From contig OZ010788.1 of the NCBI GenBank assembly GCA_963932465.1, forward strand, positions 673,900,484 through 673,964,483: a DNA stretch of 64,000 nt. The letters are read 5' to 3'. The stretch comes from Maratus speciosus. Lineage: Eukaryota > Arthropoda > Arachnida > Araneae > Salticidae. A program made the translations under genes and the position numbers. Shown here piece after piece: positions 23,046-35,247 of the stretch (the stretch's first letter is position 1; every line of letters starts with the position of its first letter). Below the pieces are notes generated by a model. It was not told where the DNA came from. It saw nothing but the letters and a program-made list of their open reading frames with translations, and made no database searches.

Positions 23046-24434
23046 GTGAAAACATATTTATCTTTTGTAATTGTCTGCCTGCAAGTGACAGAAATAGACT
23101 TTAAAAAAAAAAATCACGCCCTAAAATTAATTTAAAAACAATAAAAAGTGATTAAGTTTCGGTACAGTTTTGAAAGAAATTGCAATATAACTGAAACCCA
23201 ACCAAATTGCATTTGAAAGTTCATTTTTTTTCACTATTCGACTGTGTAAAAATTAAAAATGTGCGATGTTTAGAAATAAAAAAAATTGCAATAAAAGTAA
23301 ATAAAAGTTAAATTTTATCGTCTGCTGTTGTCATTCGCAAAAATGACGTCAGCGTTACGCACAGATACGTTTGTCCTTTATAATATAGATAAATACTTGC
23401 TCAATAGCTGAAGCGGCGGTTCCGAAACTTTGAAGTATTTTTTCCCCAAGTGACGTTTTTGGGCATAACGCGCAGGATACTTCAAAAACTTACGAATATT
23501 TTTTCATGAAATTTTCAAAACATATATTTCATGTTATTTTTTACAAACGCAGAACCTAAAATTTTCTTTTTATTGTTCAAACAAATATTTTTTTAATACA
23601 ATTATACTGTTGAAAGTTTCAAAATTTTGTATTAGCTAAATAAAACTTTGTATTAAAAATATAAAAATGCTTTAAATACCAATTTATTTAGGTTCAGGGT
23701 ATTTATTACAGTCTGAAGTATAAGTAGGCACCAAAATTTACATTCTGGTTGCAATATTTATTTTGTAATCCTTCGCGTAAGCTGTTATAACTATTTTCTG
23801 CTCTTCAAATGTCTGACAGTTTGGAGCCCCTGTAAATGCTACTTTTGCATCTTTCCATTTTTTAATACATGAAATGAAAGAACATACTTATATCTTTCAT
23901 CCCAAGGTAAATTGTGTCTTAAAATCATATACATTTTAAGATATTAAATGATGAAAATGGTCTTTTTTTTTTCTTTTTTAACGATTTTAAGAGTCCTGAG
24001 ACCCCTTAAGCATATTCCTTAATTTAATCATGATTTCGAATTTTCTTCCGCTATTGTTGAAAAATTAATATTAATACAATGCTTATTTATGGAACGAATT
24101 GATAACCATATTTAATTTAATTTTTTCCCCCTATATATTGCATTTTGTGAATATAAGCTAAATAGATTTCGTATTTTTTATAGGCAGAGATTGATTTAGG
24201 AAATAGAAAAAAAAAAAAAAAAAGGAAGAAATATAAAAATAAAAGAAATAACTACGCATGTACTGTTCTTATTGTTTGAAAGACATTTTTAATGTAAAAA
24301 AGAGTTATTTATCTCCTTAAAAATATTCAATCCTATATTATATAAGTGATAATATGAACTCCTTAAAAAATATACTAAAGCAGTTTTATTCACAATTTTC
24401 ATATCAGGCATATATATATATTTTTTTTTCAACG
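23046..24434. other. AT-rich stretch, no recognised gene
   Basis: A/T homopolymers and short stem sequences occur, but no exon, RNA gene or bounded transposon is supported. Confidence 0.5.
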
Positions 24435-25138
24435 CTTAAGGAGACCGTGGACCTTTACTTGAACAAAAATCGAAAATTATTTTTGCGCATATTACTATTC
24501 TTCAGTTTGTTCTGAGCCATTTATAAAAAACCGCATACAAAATGCGATTATTTCTCGCAAAGTTACAAGCGTTTAAATTTTGTACACAATCAATTTTTCG
24601 GCCCTTTTATATAATTTAAATCTATTTTTCTCCAAACTGATTTTTCAACGTTTTTAGATTTTTAAAATGCTCCATGCGTCTTAATTTTTGATCAAAATTC
24701 TTGAAATTGATAAGAAAGAATCCTGATATTGCTTACAAAGAAACTGTGCATGCATTTTAAAATTCGACTTCATTAAGATAATTTCATTTTTAACTTATCA
24801 AAAGGCAAAACTTTGATAAAAATCGATGTGGAATTCAGAAAAAATCTCTAAATCTAAAATCTCTATGCAAGAGATTAAAAATCCATACACAGATTTGTTT
24901 GTAATGGAATTTTAAGTGATTAAAATGAAAAATCGAGGAAATATTTCAAAAATTAAGACGCATGGAGTATTTTAAAATTTCGTTTTAAAATTTAATTTTT
25001 TTAAAGGATCTTAAAATTATAATAGGATTGGCAATTTCTTTTAAGGTGTTCTATATACTTATGGTGGCAAGTATATTTGTACAAAATTTCAAATCTCTAT
25101 GATGAAAATTAAAAGAAATTTTTTTAACGTCCCCTTAA
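24435..25138. repeat. Inverted-repeat region, possible MITE
   Basis: The motif ATGCTCCATGCGTCTTAATT near 24668 is inverted near 24954 (AATTAAGACGCATGGAGTAT). The outer ends CTTAAGGAGACCGT and, inverted, TTTAAGGGGACGTT also resemble each other. The arms are imperfect and no target duplication is clear, so this is a tentative foldback element. Confidence 0.4.
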
Positions 25139-25424
25139 ATATCCTGTTTTATTTTTTAGTGCCAATAATTACGTGTATCATAAACATAGAAAATGCGTTT
25201 ACAATAGAAGGAAATTTAATAACTGATGCAGAATGTCTATAATTAAATGTTTTGATTAAAATCATAAGCTGCAGAAAAATGCTTACATACAATTTAAAAA
25301 AATGAATATTCCAATTTGAAAAATACTAAAAATAATAATTAGCATTTTATTATTATACTATTACACCACAACAAACTACAACAGATAAATTAAATGCATT
25401 ATTATACAGGGTTATTATAATTAA

Positions 25425-25538
25425 CACGTTGAATTCCGCGTCAGTCATCGGTGACTGACACTTATAGAATCTGTTACGGGAGTCTCATTTCGTGGCTTAA
25501 ACGGAAAGACATACAAAATAGACTTGGCATTCAACGTG
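25425..25538. mobile_element. piggyBac-type mini-MITE nested in a TIR
   Basis: TTAA occurs at 25421-25424 and 25539-25542. The element begins CACGTTGAATTCC and ends with the complement of CACGTTGAATGCC. An internal palindrome, GTCAGTCATCGGTGACTGAC, follows the left end. Removing the element and one TTAA restores a left TIR that matches the right TIR of the host transposon, so both the insertion and its boundaries are well supported. Confidence 0.9.
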
Positions 25539-26054
25539 TTAAAGTCCCACTTTCAAAATGCTGTAAAAAAGGAACCACTGATCAGAATGACTTCAAATTT
25601 GAACTGAATATACTGGGAGAAAGGGGAAACGGTATGGCATAAGAAAGAAAAAGTTCTAAAGTGTATCACTAGATGGCGCTGTAAGCGGCATGACGAAAGT
25701 AGATTCGGCTACACGTGACATTTTTAATCAAAATACGATGGCTTTGGCATGAGTTGCACAGTAAACCGACCGTACTGTTCAACGTGCATGAGTGTTTCGG
25801 TTGTTGACTTCGAAATCAGTCAATAGTTGTGGTACAGTTAGTGGAAAGCCCATCCACTACGGCAAGATCGTACCACATTGGATGGAGAAAATCAGCTTTT
25901 AATTGTTCTTGGGCCAAAAACTACATAAAAAGCAGATAATGATTCTGTTTTTAATTGTCTTTGGCCAAAAACCGCATAAAAAACACATAATGATTTTGTT
26001 TTTTAATTGTCCTTGGGTCAAAAACCGCCTAAAAAGCACATAATGACTCGGTGT

Positions 26055-27177
26055 TTAATTATTGCTAGACATGCGGCAGATAGATTCAATAGGCTGTCCA
26101 CCATTGCGCACCACAAGTTGAAACCGATAAACAGCATGTTCCACAACAGACCGGAGTGTCTCAGGGGTGGCATTGTGAATATGTTGCTTAATTCGTTCCT
26201 TCAATTCAGCTAAATTTGCAATCCGGCACTGTACACAACATTTTTTAAGATAACCCCAATGCCAGAAGTCCCAAGGATTGAGGTCTGATGATCTTGCAGG
26301 CCAGGCTGTTAGAAAATGACGGCTGATAAGTCGATGATTTCCGAAATGCCTCTTGAGCAGTTGCATGACTGGCTTTGCGATGTGCGGAGGGGCGCCATCT
26401 TGCATGAAAATGATTCTATCCAAACGTGCATGCTGTTGAAGTGTTGGAATGACCTGGTTGCGCAAAAGTCTCTAATACCGTTTACCATACACGGTACAGG
26501 TAACTGGAGTCACAGGATCCATCTCCTCGAAAAAATGGCCCTACCATACACGATACCGTCAACCCGCAACACACAGTTAATTTTGGCGAATACATCGGTA
26601 CTGGTTGAGTGCCGAATGGATTTTCTTTTCCCATATTTCGCAATTTTGTGTGTTGACAAACCCTTGAAGATGGAAATGGGCTTCGTCTGAGCACAAAATG
26701 TTCCATGGCCATTCATTGTCCACTTCCATGCGAGCGAGGAATTAATTTAGCCAGCAAACGTCTGTCTTCGTGACAGGTCAGCAGGAAGCAACTCCTGAAC
26801 ATAGGTAATTTTGAAAGAATAGCAATGAAGGATATTGCGTGCAATTTTATGCCCCGTGCTCATAGGTATGGCTAAAGATAAGGCATACATGCACTGCACG
26901 TATGCATACCTCTACTCGTCCCTTCCTTTAATGCTGTGCCCATATCGTCTACTGATATAGAAGAAATTGATGTCCCCCCTCTTCCAGATTTCACTTCAAA
27001 ACAATCAGACTCTTCCAATTTCTGAATCATATTCTTCTGACCCTTGGCAGACATCCGACCATAACCTTTTTTCATACCCTTTAATGACCGGAATTTCTTT
27101 AGAACTGCAAGCGCACAGTCGCCTTTCTTGTAAAAGAGCTTCGCCAGCAGAGCTCGATCCTTCATTGAGAGACTCAT
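26055..27177 (-). pseudogene. Mariner-superfamily transposase, heavily broken
   Basis: The N-terminal part (27177-26872) starts MSLSMKDRALLAKLFYKKGD and resembles the HTH region of arthropod mariner-superfamily transposases. It continues through a basic KKGYGRMSAKGQ segment. A broken middle region holds a CSDEAHF-like first Asp on the minus strand near 26690. The C-terminal part (26465-26055) has IIFMQDGAPPHIAK (second Asp) and WPARSSDLNPWDFWHWGYLK (third Asp), with 42 residues between these two. Several frameshifts and stops separate the parts, so no product is expected. Confidence 0.85.
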
Positions 27178-27445
27178 GACAAGCTGCTAAGATTCAATAT
27201 GAGGGGAACTCCATACACCCCGCGTTTTTATACCACATGCAATGTGTCGTGCGCATGAGTTTCTTTTAATTTGCATAGTATGCCACTTACAGCGCCATCT
27301 ATTGATACACTTTGGAATTTTTTTTCTTATGCCATACTGTTTCTCCCTTCTTCCAGTCTATTCAGTTCAAATTTGAAGTCATTCTGACCAGTGGTTATTT
27401 TTTTTATAGCATTTTGAAACTGGGACTTTAATTATAATCACCCTG

Positions 27446-27474
27446 TATATACAATATATATATATATATATATA
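27446..27474. repeat. (TA)n microsatellite
   Basis: A short TA repeat lies between the mariner-like element and the dispersed repeat that follows. It mirrors the arrangement at 4072-4402. Confidence 0.9.
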
Positions 27475-27646
27475 AGTCACATTTGAACGGAGGGTGGTTT
27501 TGGGGTCTGCGGGTCATGACCGGTGACTATATACCAAAATGTTTCGGAAGTACTTTCTTCCGTACGGCTGCAATAGGTAGCTCTTTACTTTTTGTAATGA
27601 AAGATACCTAAAAGATGAGTGTGAATGCGGTAAAAGTTTTAAATAT
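27475..27646. repeat. Dispersed repeat flanked by TA microsatellite, copy 2
   Basis: Homologous to 4179-4345 through ATTTGAACGGAGGGTGG, CGGGTCATGACCGGTGA, TATATACCAAAA and ACGGCTGCAATAGGTAGCT. It ends next to the pogo-like MITE at 27649. Confidence 0.75.
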
Positions 27647-27648
27647 AC

Positions 27649-28128
27649 AGTAACCTTCCTCTTAACCAGAACTTCTTCTTCCGGCCTCCTCTTAACCGGA
27701 ACTCCGCTTTAACCGGCCGACTTTTTTCTCCACATCAGGCAAAATTTAGAAAGAAAATTTTTGGATCTCATTTCTTTACGGTTAATTAACTCAACTTACA
27801 TAATGTAGAATAATATTAACTTCTTATAAAGGTATGTAATAAGACTTTCAACAATTTTATTTGTATTAAATATAGTTCATTATTTGTTATTAGTGATAAT
27901 TTTTATTTCAGTTCAGTTAATTACAACTAATATTCATTTCACAAAATATAAAAAAGATGTACTTTTTTAAAACAACACAAATTAAAAAACTAAATGCAAT
28001 TCTACGCATTTAATTAATTATATATGCAGTTACTTATTTAAATTTTTTTACTTCTCCGGTTTAACCGGTTTTTCTCTTAACCGGCTAACCCTCGGTCCCG
28101 TTTAAGTCGGTTAAGAGGGAGGCTACTG
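27649..28128. mobile_element. pogo/Tigger-like MITE
   Basis: The ends CAGTAACCTTCCTCTTAACC and, reverse-complemented from the right, CAGTAGCCTCCCTCTTAACC match at all but two positions. TA flanks both sides. TTAACCGG motifs recur near both ends. The 480-bp body is AT-rich and non-coding. Confidence 0.8.
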
Positions 28129-28130
28129 TA

Positions 28131-28333
28131 CCACCAAACTTCACCTCATTTTGCTTAAATTCGCCGTTTAGCTATTGACCTTATAGCAAAAGCTTAACAA
28201 CAGGATACCGGGTACTGCACGATAAACTGAAATATGGCAAGAAAAAATTTTCAATTTATGATGAACATAAAATTAACATCAACTTAAGTAGAATTGCTTA
28301 AAGAATTCGTTGCATCTGTATGCCTCAAATGTT

Positions 28334-28375
<42 letters not shown>

Positions 28376-28468
28376 TTGATTTTTTCTGCTGTATTGGTAA
28401 AATGAAATAAACGTGAATTTATTTTTCGTGACTTTTAAATTTTAATTTTTAAACTTTTTCTTCCTTAG
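28131..28468. other. Upstream intron sequence with long poly(T) run
   Basis: It contains a 38-base T run (28335-28372) and ends in the acceptor site TTCCTTAG at 28461-28468, before the first recognised lectin exon. No exon is seen here. Confidence 0.6.
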
Positions 28469-28653
28469 GCCCAAAAGTACGCATGCTTTCAAAAAGCACA
28501 TTCGATCGCGCCCAACCTGTCGATTGTGCTGATATATTTCATATGGGCCACAACAAAAGTGGTATTTATGAAATATGGCCCATGAGCAGACTGACTGAAG
28601 GCAGACCTCTCAACGTGTACTGCGATATGGACACAGACGGAGGAGGATGGACG
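28469..28653 (+). CDS. Techylectin/ficolin-like protein, FReD exon 1 of 4 seen
   Basis: The exon begins after a pyrimidine-rich acceptor (TTCCTTAG) and ends at the donor ACG|GTAAAT. It adds 2 bases to an upstream codon and then encodes 61 residues. The frame has PVDCADIFHMGHNKSGIYEI, the start of a fibrinogen C-terminal domain with its first Cys, and VYCDMDTDGGGWT, the hallmark second-Cys block. The codon phase at the end is 0. The upstream exon with the signal peptide and start codon is not identified; an in-frame ATG at 28483 is internal and not the true start. Fibrinogen-related lectins bind acetylated sugars on microbes and act in arthropod haemolymph immunity; this role is inferred from the family. 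Confidence 0.92.
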
Positions 28654-29399
28654 GTAAATTTATTTAACGTTTCTCTCTATGGTTTCATTTAAAACTATTT
28701 TACTGACGACAAAATAAATACATGCTTTTGTGGTTTTCCGTTTATGTACAATGTTTTGTGCATAATAGAACTAATGAAAATTTAGCAATTCCACTTAAAA
28801 GAAGATTCTGAAGCAGCACACACTAAAAAAATTGCTAACTCGGATACTGTTAACTAGAATAACAATAAACTAACATGCTGTGGCCGTCACATAACTTTAT
28901 CCTATATCATACTAATATGATACTTACCCGTTTGTTTTCTTTTAATATCACGACGCCGCCATTTAAGGATGATAAGTGATTGTTATTTTAATTCAAATAG
29001 AATAACGCAAATAAGTTACAAACCAACAATTACGAAGTATAGTGAATTTCTTTTTGAATTTATCACTGATTTACAGTGATCAATGACTAACAAATGCAAC
29101 TGCTGCTGGATATTGAAGTTAGGTCAAAATTAGATCAACATATCTAAAAAAAAAAAAACTTAGAAAAGGCAAAACGTACTTGAAAACAAGATTTCAGTAA
29201 TTACTGCCCATAGCCGAAAGGTACTCGTCTTCAAATCGAAAATTCATCTTGATCGATTTCCGCCAATTGATGAAAGTACACTCGAATAATTTTGTACAGC
29301 CCTGCATATTATCTACAAATTTCTATATACGTCTCATATTAATTAAAAGTTTACTTCAGGAAAACATCGAATAACACAGCTAAAAATGTGCTTTTAGGA

Positions 29400-30190
29400 A
29401 TTGCCATCCATAGGCGGCAATGCATCTAGCTCTTTGCGTGACCCTGTATATGAATTTATTCATATTCTACAAACATCTTTTAGTATACTAAATATAATTC
29501 AGCTGGAAAATGATAACTCAATTATTAAAGACCATAAACGCTCCTACCCAGTAATGCTTGTGAATTATTTTGTGTACTCGTGTACAGTATCTATAGAATT
29601 TATACACACCTTGTAGTATGAACAAAATTAGTTAGACATAAAAACGCATCTTTTTTGTGTCACTGTCAATGAACAAAAACGGCTATGCACGTCATATTTT
29701 ACTGTAAGATCTTATAATGCACGTCAATAATTTGTCAAAATAATAATCTGTCCTTTTTGTTTGAAGTAGTGTAACATCATTAAACTGCGTTTCTAACAAT
29801 TTTTCATCGTAGACCATATTGTATCCGAATTATTTTGTGTAACTTTGTAAATAAATGATAAATGCTTTGCACTCCATGCTCTGCAGAAAGCATGTTTTCG
29901 TTCACCCTAGAAATGCAGATAAATTTGAAATAACGTTAGTCTTTAAAAGACGTCTTTGAAAGACGTTAGTCTTTAAAATAAACCGCAAACGATTTTCAGC
30001 CATATGCCATATTGTAACGACATTCTTTTGAGTGTCCTTGTAAACGAATCACAAATGTGGCTGCTTTAATTATATAAGCTAGACACTCCGTTATCGATAG
30101 AGAACATACCATTGTAAAACTCAACAACATCTATCAATTACATAATAATCCCAGTATATTTACGAGAACTAGAGTACATTCAGACAGACG
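29400..30190. repeat. Degenerate tandem repeat, roughly 130-190-bp spacing, locus 1
   Basis: A core resembling TTTTGTGTNNCCTGTAAAYGAA recurs near 29440, 29575, 29655, 29838 and 30030. Between cores there are CCATATTGTA and CGCAAACGATTTTCAGCCAT blocks. The same cores occur at 59810-60480. Units are highly diverged, so boundaries are approximate. It is non-coding and inside the lectin intron. Confidence 0.55.
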
Positions 30191-30816
30191 GTACAATGAC
30201 AAACCAAAGTCCTAAACAATTTTCAAGTCTGTGGAAAGTGTTAAAAATAAAGGTAGTTCTTCAATAAAATTTTTATCTTAAAAAATATATCTGAAGGCCC
30301 TTAAAGAGCAACGACATTTTAAAAAATCGTTCGAAATGCCGGATACTCGTCATGTAAAAAAGGGCTGTAATGAAGAAAATCAAAATTTTATAATGGGTAA
30401 ATCCACAGCCGTCATCTACTTCTTGCTCTAGATCCATAAAGTTTAAGTGCATCATGGAAACGGATCAGTCAATAACAGAAGAATTTGAAATTGTCAGAAA
30501 TTAAATCATTACAGCACTTGCAGTAACTGTAGTTCAATGTTCAGACGTATGACATAGAGCACAAATTTGAAGACACAGTGGTATATTGCACAATGTGCAG
30601 CATTCTATCTTCAAATAAAGCAATTTAAAAAAGCAATGTCTGTAACGGAAAATTCAAGGTGGTGAATAACTTAAAAATGATTCGATAATATACGAATAAT
30701 ACTCACAAGTTTTCTTGGGGCTTATCGGCACAACATGCACAATTAAGATTTATGGAATGCCTCTTACATATTGGTTATAGATTTGATGTAAAGAGATAAA
30801 AGTTCCGAAAACCTGA

Positions 30817-31014
30817 AGAAAAATAAAGTATCGCAGAAAGAAAATATATATAATTGAAAGATTTAGACTTAAAAGAGAATTATTATTAAAAACTCCAAAA
30901 CAAGGGCAAGATAATATTAATGTAGGAAATAGAAAAAGGAAGATTTTTAAGGATGCTGCAGTGGCCGCTAGCATAGCAGGTGTTGATAAGCTCTTCTTGA
31001 GCGATTTTATGTAA
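30817..31014 (+). other. Unidentified stop-free frame in intron
   Basis: A 65-codon plus-strand frame without an ATG start encodes a lysine/arginine-rich stretch. It then continues with KRKIFKDAAVAASIAGVDKL and ends FLSDFM before TAA. The amino-acid pattern looks more protein-like than its surroundings. I do not recognise it, and it may be a decayed transposon fragment or chance. Confidence 0.2.
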
Positions 31015-31423
31015 TTTTACATTGCATGTGGGTACAAGATAAATATATCTGCCTTTAAGCATTACAAATCATGACATTAACATCTCAATAAAACTATAGA
31101 ACGGCTGAAGCACCCTGAAGTTTTAACATTTATACGGTCACCGAATATACAAATAATAAAAGAACAGCAAACAATGGAAAATGACAGTTATTCACTTTTT
31201 AACACTGCTAACTATAGCAGTATGTAATTAATTAATTACTATTTTTTTAATACAAGAAAACTCTTCTTGTTTCAAATAAATATGTACTACATTTTTAAAA
31301 ATCTGCACTGAATACCATAACATTAGGCAAAAGTCAACGTATGAAAATGAGAAAACATCTTTTTATTATGATTATGATGACGAAATAACAATGATGTAAA
31401 TTGTAGAATGTCATGCGTAAAGA

Positions 31424-31512
31424 TATAGAGTAAAACCTCCCTAAAGCGACCACGTTCCGTTCCAATAAAAATTAATCGCTCCGAGACGTGGTTTCTTAAT
31501 GGAAGTCATGTT
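31424..31512. repeat. Possible pogo-like terminus, one end only
   Basis: The block GTAAAACCTCCCTAAAGCGA with CGACCACGTTCCG resembles pogo/Tigger-type termini. No matching opposite end or TA duplication was found, so this is a tentative remnant. Confidence 0.3.
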
Positions 31513-32224
31513 TAAATCTAGATTTGAATTGTTGGGAAAAGGTAACAACTAATGTTACTAAAATTTATTTTTCCCATTAAAAAAAAATATGAAAATTTAA
31601 GTATCAAAACATAAGTTAATCACTGCAAACTTTAAAAAATGAATACATTGATATTTGCTTTGATTTTACGGTTTTATCTTTTATAACTTTTCTTTCCAAG
31701 TCCTTTCAAAGTTCAGTAAATAAAAGCAGTTTTTTTTTGGACGGGAACAAATAATGGCGATTTCATTAATTTATCTAATTCTTTGAGAGTTTCCTGGCAG
31801 AATACGGCAAGGGAGTTTATTGACCGTCATTATTAATTTGTCATCAGAGTTAAATTCATTGGCTAAAAAGGCACAAAGAGGTTAAACACATAAAAGTTAC
31901 CGGAATAACAAAAAATTCTAAACTTAGTTTAGATGTTTGATGAATAATGCGCTTTCCGGAATTATTTTTGTAATAAAACCTTCTTCAAGCAATCCGAAAA
32001 CGGAATTTGTTTCATTTTCTTCAAAGAAATTGGTCGCTCATGGCAGAATCAGTTGCTGTTAAAGCATCCAATGGTTGTTTTCGTGTTTGATTTGCAATCT
32101 GTTGCCTGTTATATCTAAAATCTGCCGCCAAACTATAAGATTAAATGCCAATAATGGTTGATCGTAAATGTCACATTCACTTGACTTTAAGGAAGTTAAA
32201 CGTGTTTACGCCATCAAGTGATTT

Positions 32225-32350
32225 TTACACTGCAAATAGAGGCATCTTAAATTTAGACACATATGTGACTGAAAAAGAATTTCAGTCACTTAAGTGTCTG
32301 AATCTGAAAATTCAGACATAACAGACGTCTAAATTTAAGACACATAAATG
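32225..32350. repeat. GTCTGAA/TTTAGAC palindromic repeat cluster 1
   Basis: It begins near TTTTTACACTGCAAAT and contains AAATTTAGACACATATGTGA, TTTCAGTCACTTAAGTGTCT and AGACGTCTAAATTTAAGACA. These are short inverted segments that fold on one another. It resembles 35248-35411. Confidence 0.5.
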
Positions 32351-33846
32351 TCTTACTATGATCATGCTATAAACGAACCGAGAAACATGTGTAAATTATC
32401 CAACAACCGTCTGATTTTAAGACGATACGCTCCAAGCGATAGTTAAACATCACCTTTGGTACTATTCTTAACAGCCAATCAGAACGCTGATTTCCGCGCG
32501 TGTCATCTACAGCACCTTCATGAGATAAGAACAGAAAGAATTAAATTTTCACCGCCGCCATTGCTTGGATTAAAAGGATATGAGTTAATCTGGGTATTTA
32601 TAGAACGAACGAGTAAGTCATATTTAATTCTAATATTTTATTCCGATAGATTTGTATACCTTTGAATATGAGTGAAATCGTTTATAAAAATTTATCTCTT
32701 TTCTGTAGTTTAATGCTAAATTTTTGATTTCACTAACGGTCGTCTGTTATATGCCTTCTTAATGTAACGGAATGAAATATAATTGTTTTGAAAATTAAAT
32801 AGCAATGCTGTAATTCTATTTGCTTGACATTTGTAAATAAACGAATGAGTGATAGTTTAATCTTCATTTTCGATAGGGTGATGTGAAATAATTATAATTT
32901 GTCTTTGCTCAAAAACAAAACTTGCAACATAGGTTTGAAAAGTTGAATGATTCATCGCTTCATTTATCAGAGATAAAAACATTAAATTGAAGCCATTTGT
33001 AACTGTGTTTATTCTATGTTTGTTTTTTACTGTTTACTGACTATAAACGCTTGCAGTATATGACATCAGGCATTTATTTTATTTTTTGTTATTATTATTA
33101 TTTTGGAGCTAAATATGATGATTCATATTATTATGATATTAGGAAAAGTTTTCAGATTGAAAAAAAGCATTAATATTGTGAAATTTGACTGTATATATTG
33201 CAGTTTTTAATCACGGAACTGAAACTTTATAAAGATTTATTCTTATTGATTTTTTAATTTATTATTGAAAATCGTAAATTTTGATATCCAATGTTTCAGA
33301 TTTAACATTTACCAAATTTCTAAAAATAATATGAATTTTTTATATCATCCAGTAAAATTTTCGAAACATTAAACAAACGGAGAAACATTTTATTCATATT
33401 TTGCAGTTTACGTTGCTGTATAGCAGTATAATTATAAAGTTTAATTAATATTTTTTGTGTTTTTTAAATTGGTATATTAATTTTTGTAATTTATATGCAA
33501 GCATTTTTTTGCGATATTTTGTTCATGATTAAAAATTTTTAAAATTGAGTAATGCGAGAAATAATTATTAAATTTCCTTTTACTGCAATCGAATTTGCAA
33601 CGGTTCTGGTACAAGTAATTGTTGGCACTAAAAAAAAATTACACATGATAATTTAGACATAAATAAAGAGTTGTTTATGCCTTGATATGAAGTTTATGTA
33701 TAAAACTGCCTTATATTTTTAAAAGTTCGTATTTACTTATATGATACAGTATTAAATATATTTTTAAGCCATTTAATAACTGCTTTTTTATGTTCAAAAC
33801 GTTTTTCAAGCAATTAAGAATAGTACGTATACTGTCTGATGTATTT

Positions 33847-33868
33847 TTTTTTTTTTTTTTTTTTTTTT
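33847..33868. repeat. Poly(T) tract
   Basis: A long T run followed by further T-rich sequence to about 33930. It could be the poly(A) tail of a minus-strand retrocopy, but no retrocopy was recognised next to it. Confidence 0.7.
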
Positions 33869-34586
33869 ACTTTCTATTTTCTTCTGTTTTTTTGTTTTTT
33901 TTTTTTCTATTTCTTAGATCAATATTTTCTTATCAAATATATAAAATCCATTTAGCTCATATTCAAAGGATACAAATTTTACAGGAATATAAAATAAATT
34001 AAATATGACTTATATCGTGTTGTTCCATAAAAAAGAATAATAATGATATACATTTTTTAGCAATAGCGGGTGAAAATTTTAAATTGAATACGGAATATGT
34101 TTAAAGAAAATTATATACATATTCCGAAGAATGATATATAAAATTAGATACCAAACTGGTGTTTACTTTTAACTAAACAATGACACATTACCACATATTT
34201 AAAAAGAAAAAAATATTACACATGTTTACTACTTAAAATGACTTAACTATTTTATTTATATGTACTTAAATGACAAATACAAAAATGGCTAAGTTTTGAA
34301 ATTAGAAGTAATTTTTTTTTCTCAATGCTATTAAAATAGAATATTTATTTACTATTTTATTATTTACTCATTGTTATATAGCTGTTGTGATTATCATCTG
34401 ATGCATATGTAAAATTGCCTATGGGGCAAAATCTAATTTTTGAATTATATGAATTTTCCTTTTTTTGGGAGCGGGACGAGAGGGGGATTTTCTTGCCCAT
34501 TTTCGCGTACACGGGATTTTTTAAATCTCTTTCGACATTCCACCGACTATGATAAATATTTTGAACTTTTAGAGTAGGACAAGATA

Positions 34587-34590
<4 letters not shown>

Positions 34591-34617
<27 letters not shown>

Positions 34618-34618
34618 T
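34591..34618. repeat. (AT)n microsatellite
   Basis: A short A run leads into TA repeats. No partner of the 4179/27475 dispersed repeat is seen beside it. Confidence 0.9.
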
Positions 34619-34629
34619 CCATATACCTT

Positions 34630-34803
34630 AAAAACCCCTAATAGCGGACACTTCGGGACCGCGAAATTTGTCGGATAATCGGAGATGCCTGCTTTTGTGA
34701 GGTAAAAATAATACAAATATGTATGCCTTGCGGATCAAAAAAGTATCCGCTATTCGGGAATGTCCATTAACCTCCATAACGGATACTCCCGAATACCGGG
34801 CAT
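34630..34803. repeat. Possible pogo-like element remnant
   Basis: The right edge read on the minus strand begins CAGATGCCCGGTATTCGGGA, and CGCTATTCGGGAATGTCC and CCTAATAGCGGACACTTCGG lie further in. Repeated TATTCGGG/AGCGGA motifs fit a pogo/Tigger-type end, but the other terminus is not clear. Confidence 0.35.
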
Positions 34804-35247
34804 CTGTATTTAGCTAACAATACTGCAGGGTTGCATTTTTTGCAAAAGGACTCCTTGATTAAAGCATGGGTAGTGCCCCGTTCTCTTACGATTTTAGTTC
34901 CCCCAAATTTCATGTGCAATATTTGCGAAGCTTATATTTTAAATCTGTTTCGAAATTGTACTGATTATAATCAATATTTTGAACGTTTAAAGTAAAGTAA
35001 GATTAAAAACAAAATTTTAAAAAATCTAATATTTAGATAAATATTTTTTCTTTTTAATCTTATATTACTCCTGAAACAAAATACTTATTATAATTAGTAC
35101 AATGTCGTAAAAGATTTAAATTATCAGCTTTATGAAAATTGCATACTAAAATTGGGAGCACCAGAAAATCAGGCGGTATGGGGGTAGAGGGGGCAGGACA
35201 ACGGCCAGATATTTTCCCAGTATTCAGCGTGGTCAAACATGGCTACA

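Larger units (their letters stand above)
25407..27445 (-). mobile_element. Long-TIR Tc1/mariner-superfamily transposon, inactive
   Basis: The termini CAGGGTTATTATAATTAA (left) and CAGGGTGATTATAATTAA (right, reverse complement) are flanked by TA at both ends. The inverted repeats extend about 156-167 bp, through GTATGGCATAAGAAA and TAGATGGCGCTGTAAG. The left TIR is interrupted by a 114-bp piggyBac-type MITE. The interior encodes a decayed transposase on the minus strand. The spacing of its last two acidic residues suggests a family close to DD41D. Confidence 0.9.

Noticed and set aside
26316..26690. 124-codon plus-strand frame
   Set aside because: It is the antisense shadow of the broken mariner-type transposase.
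28483..28692. ATG-started single-exon reading of the lectin domain
   Set aside because: The ATG is internal, the frame runs past a clear donor site at 28654, and the domain continues in downstream exons.
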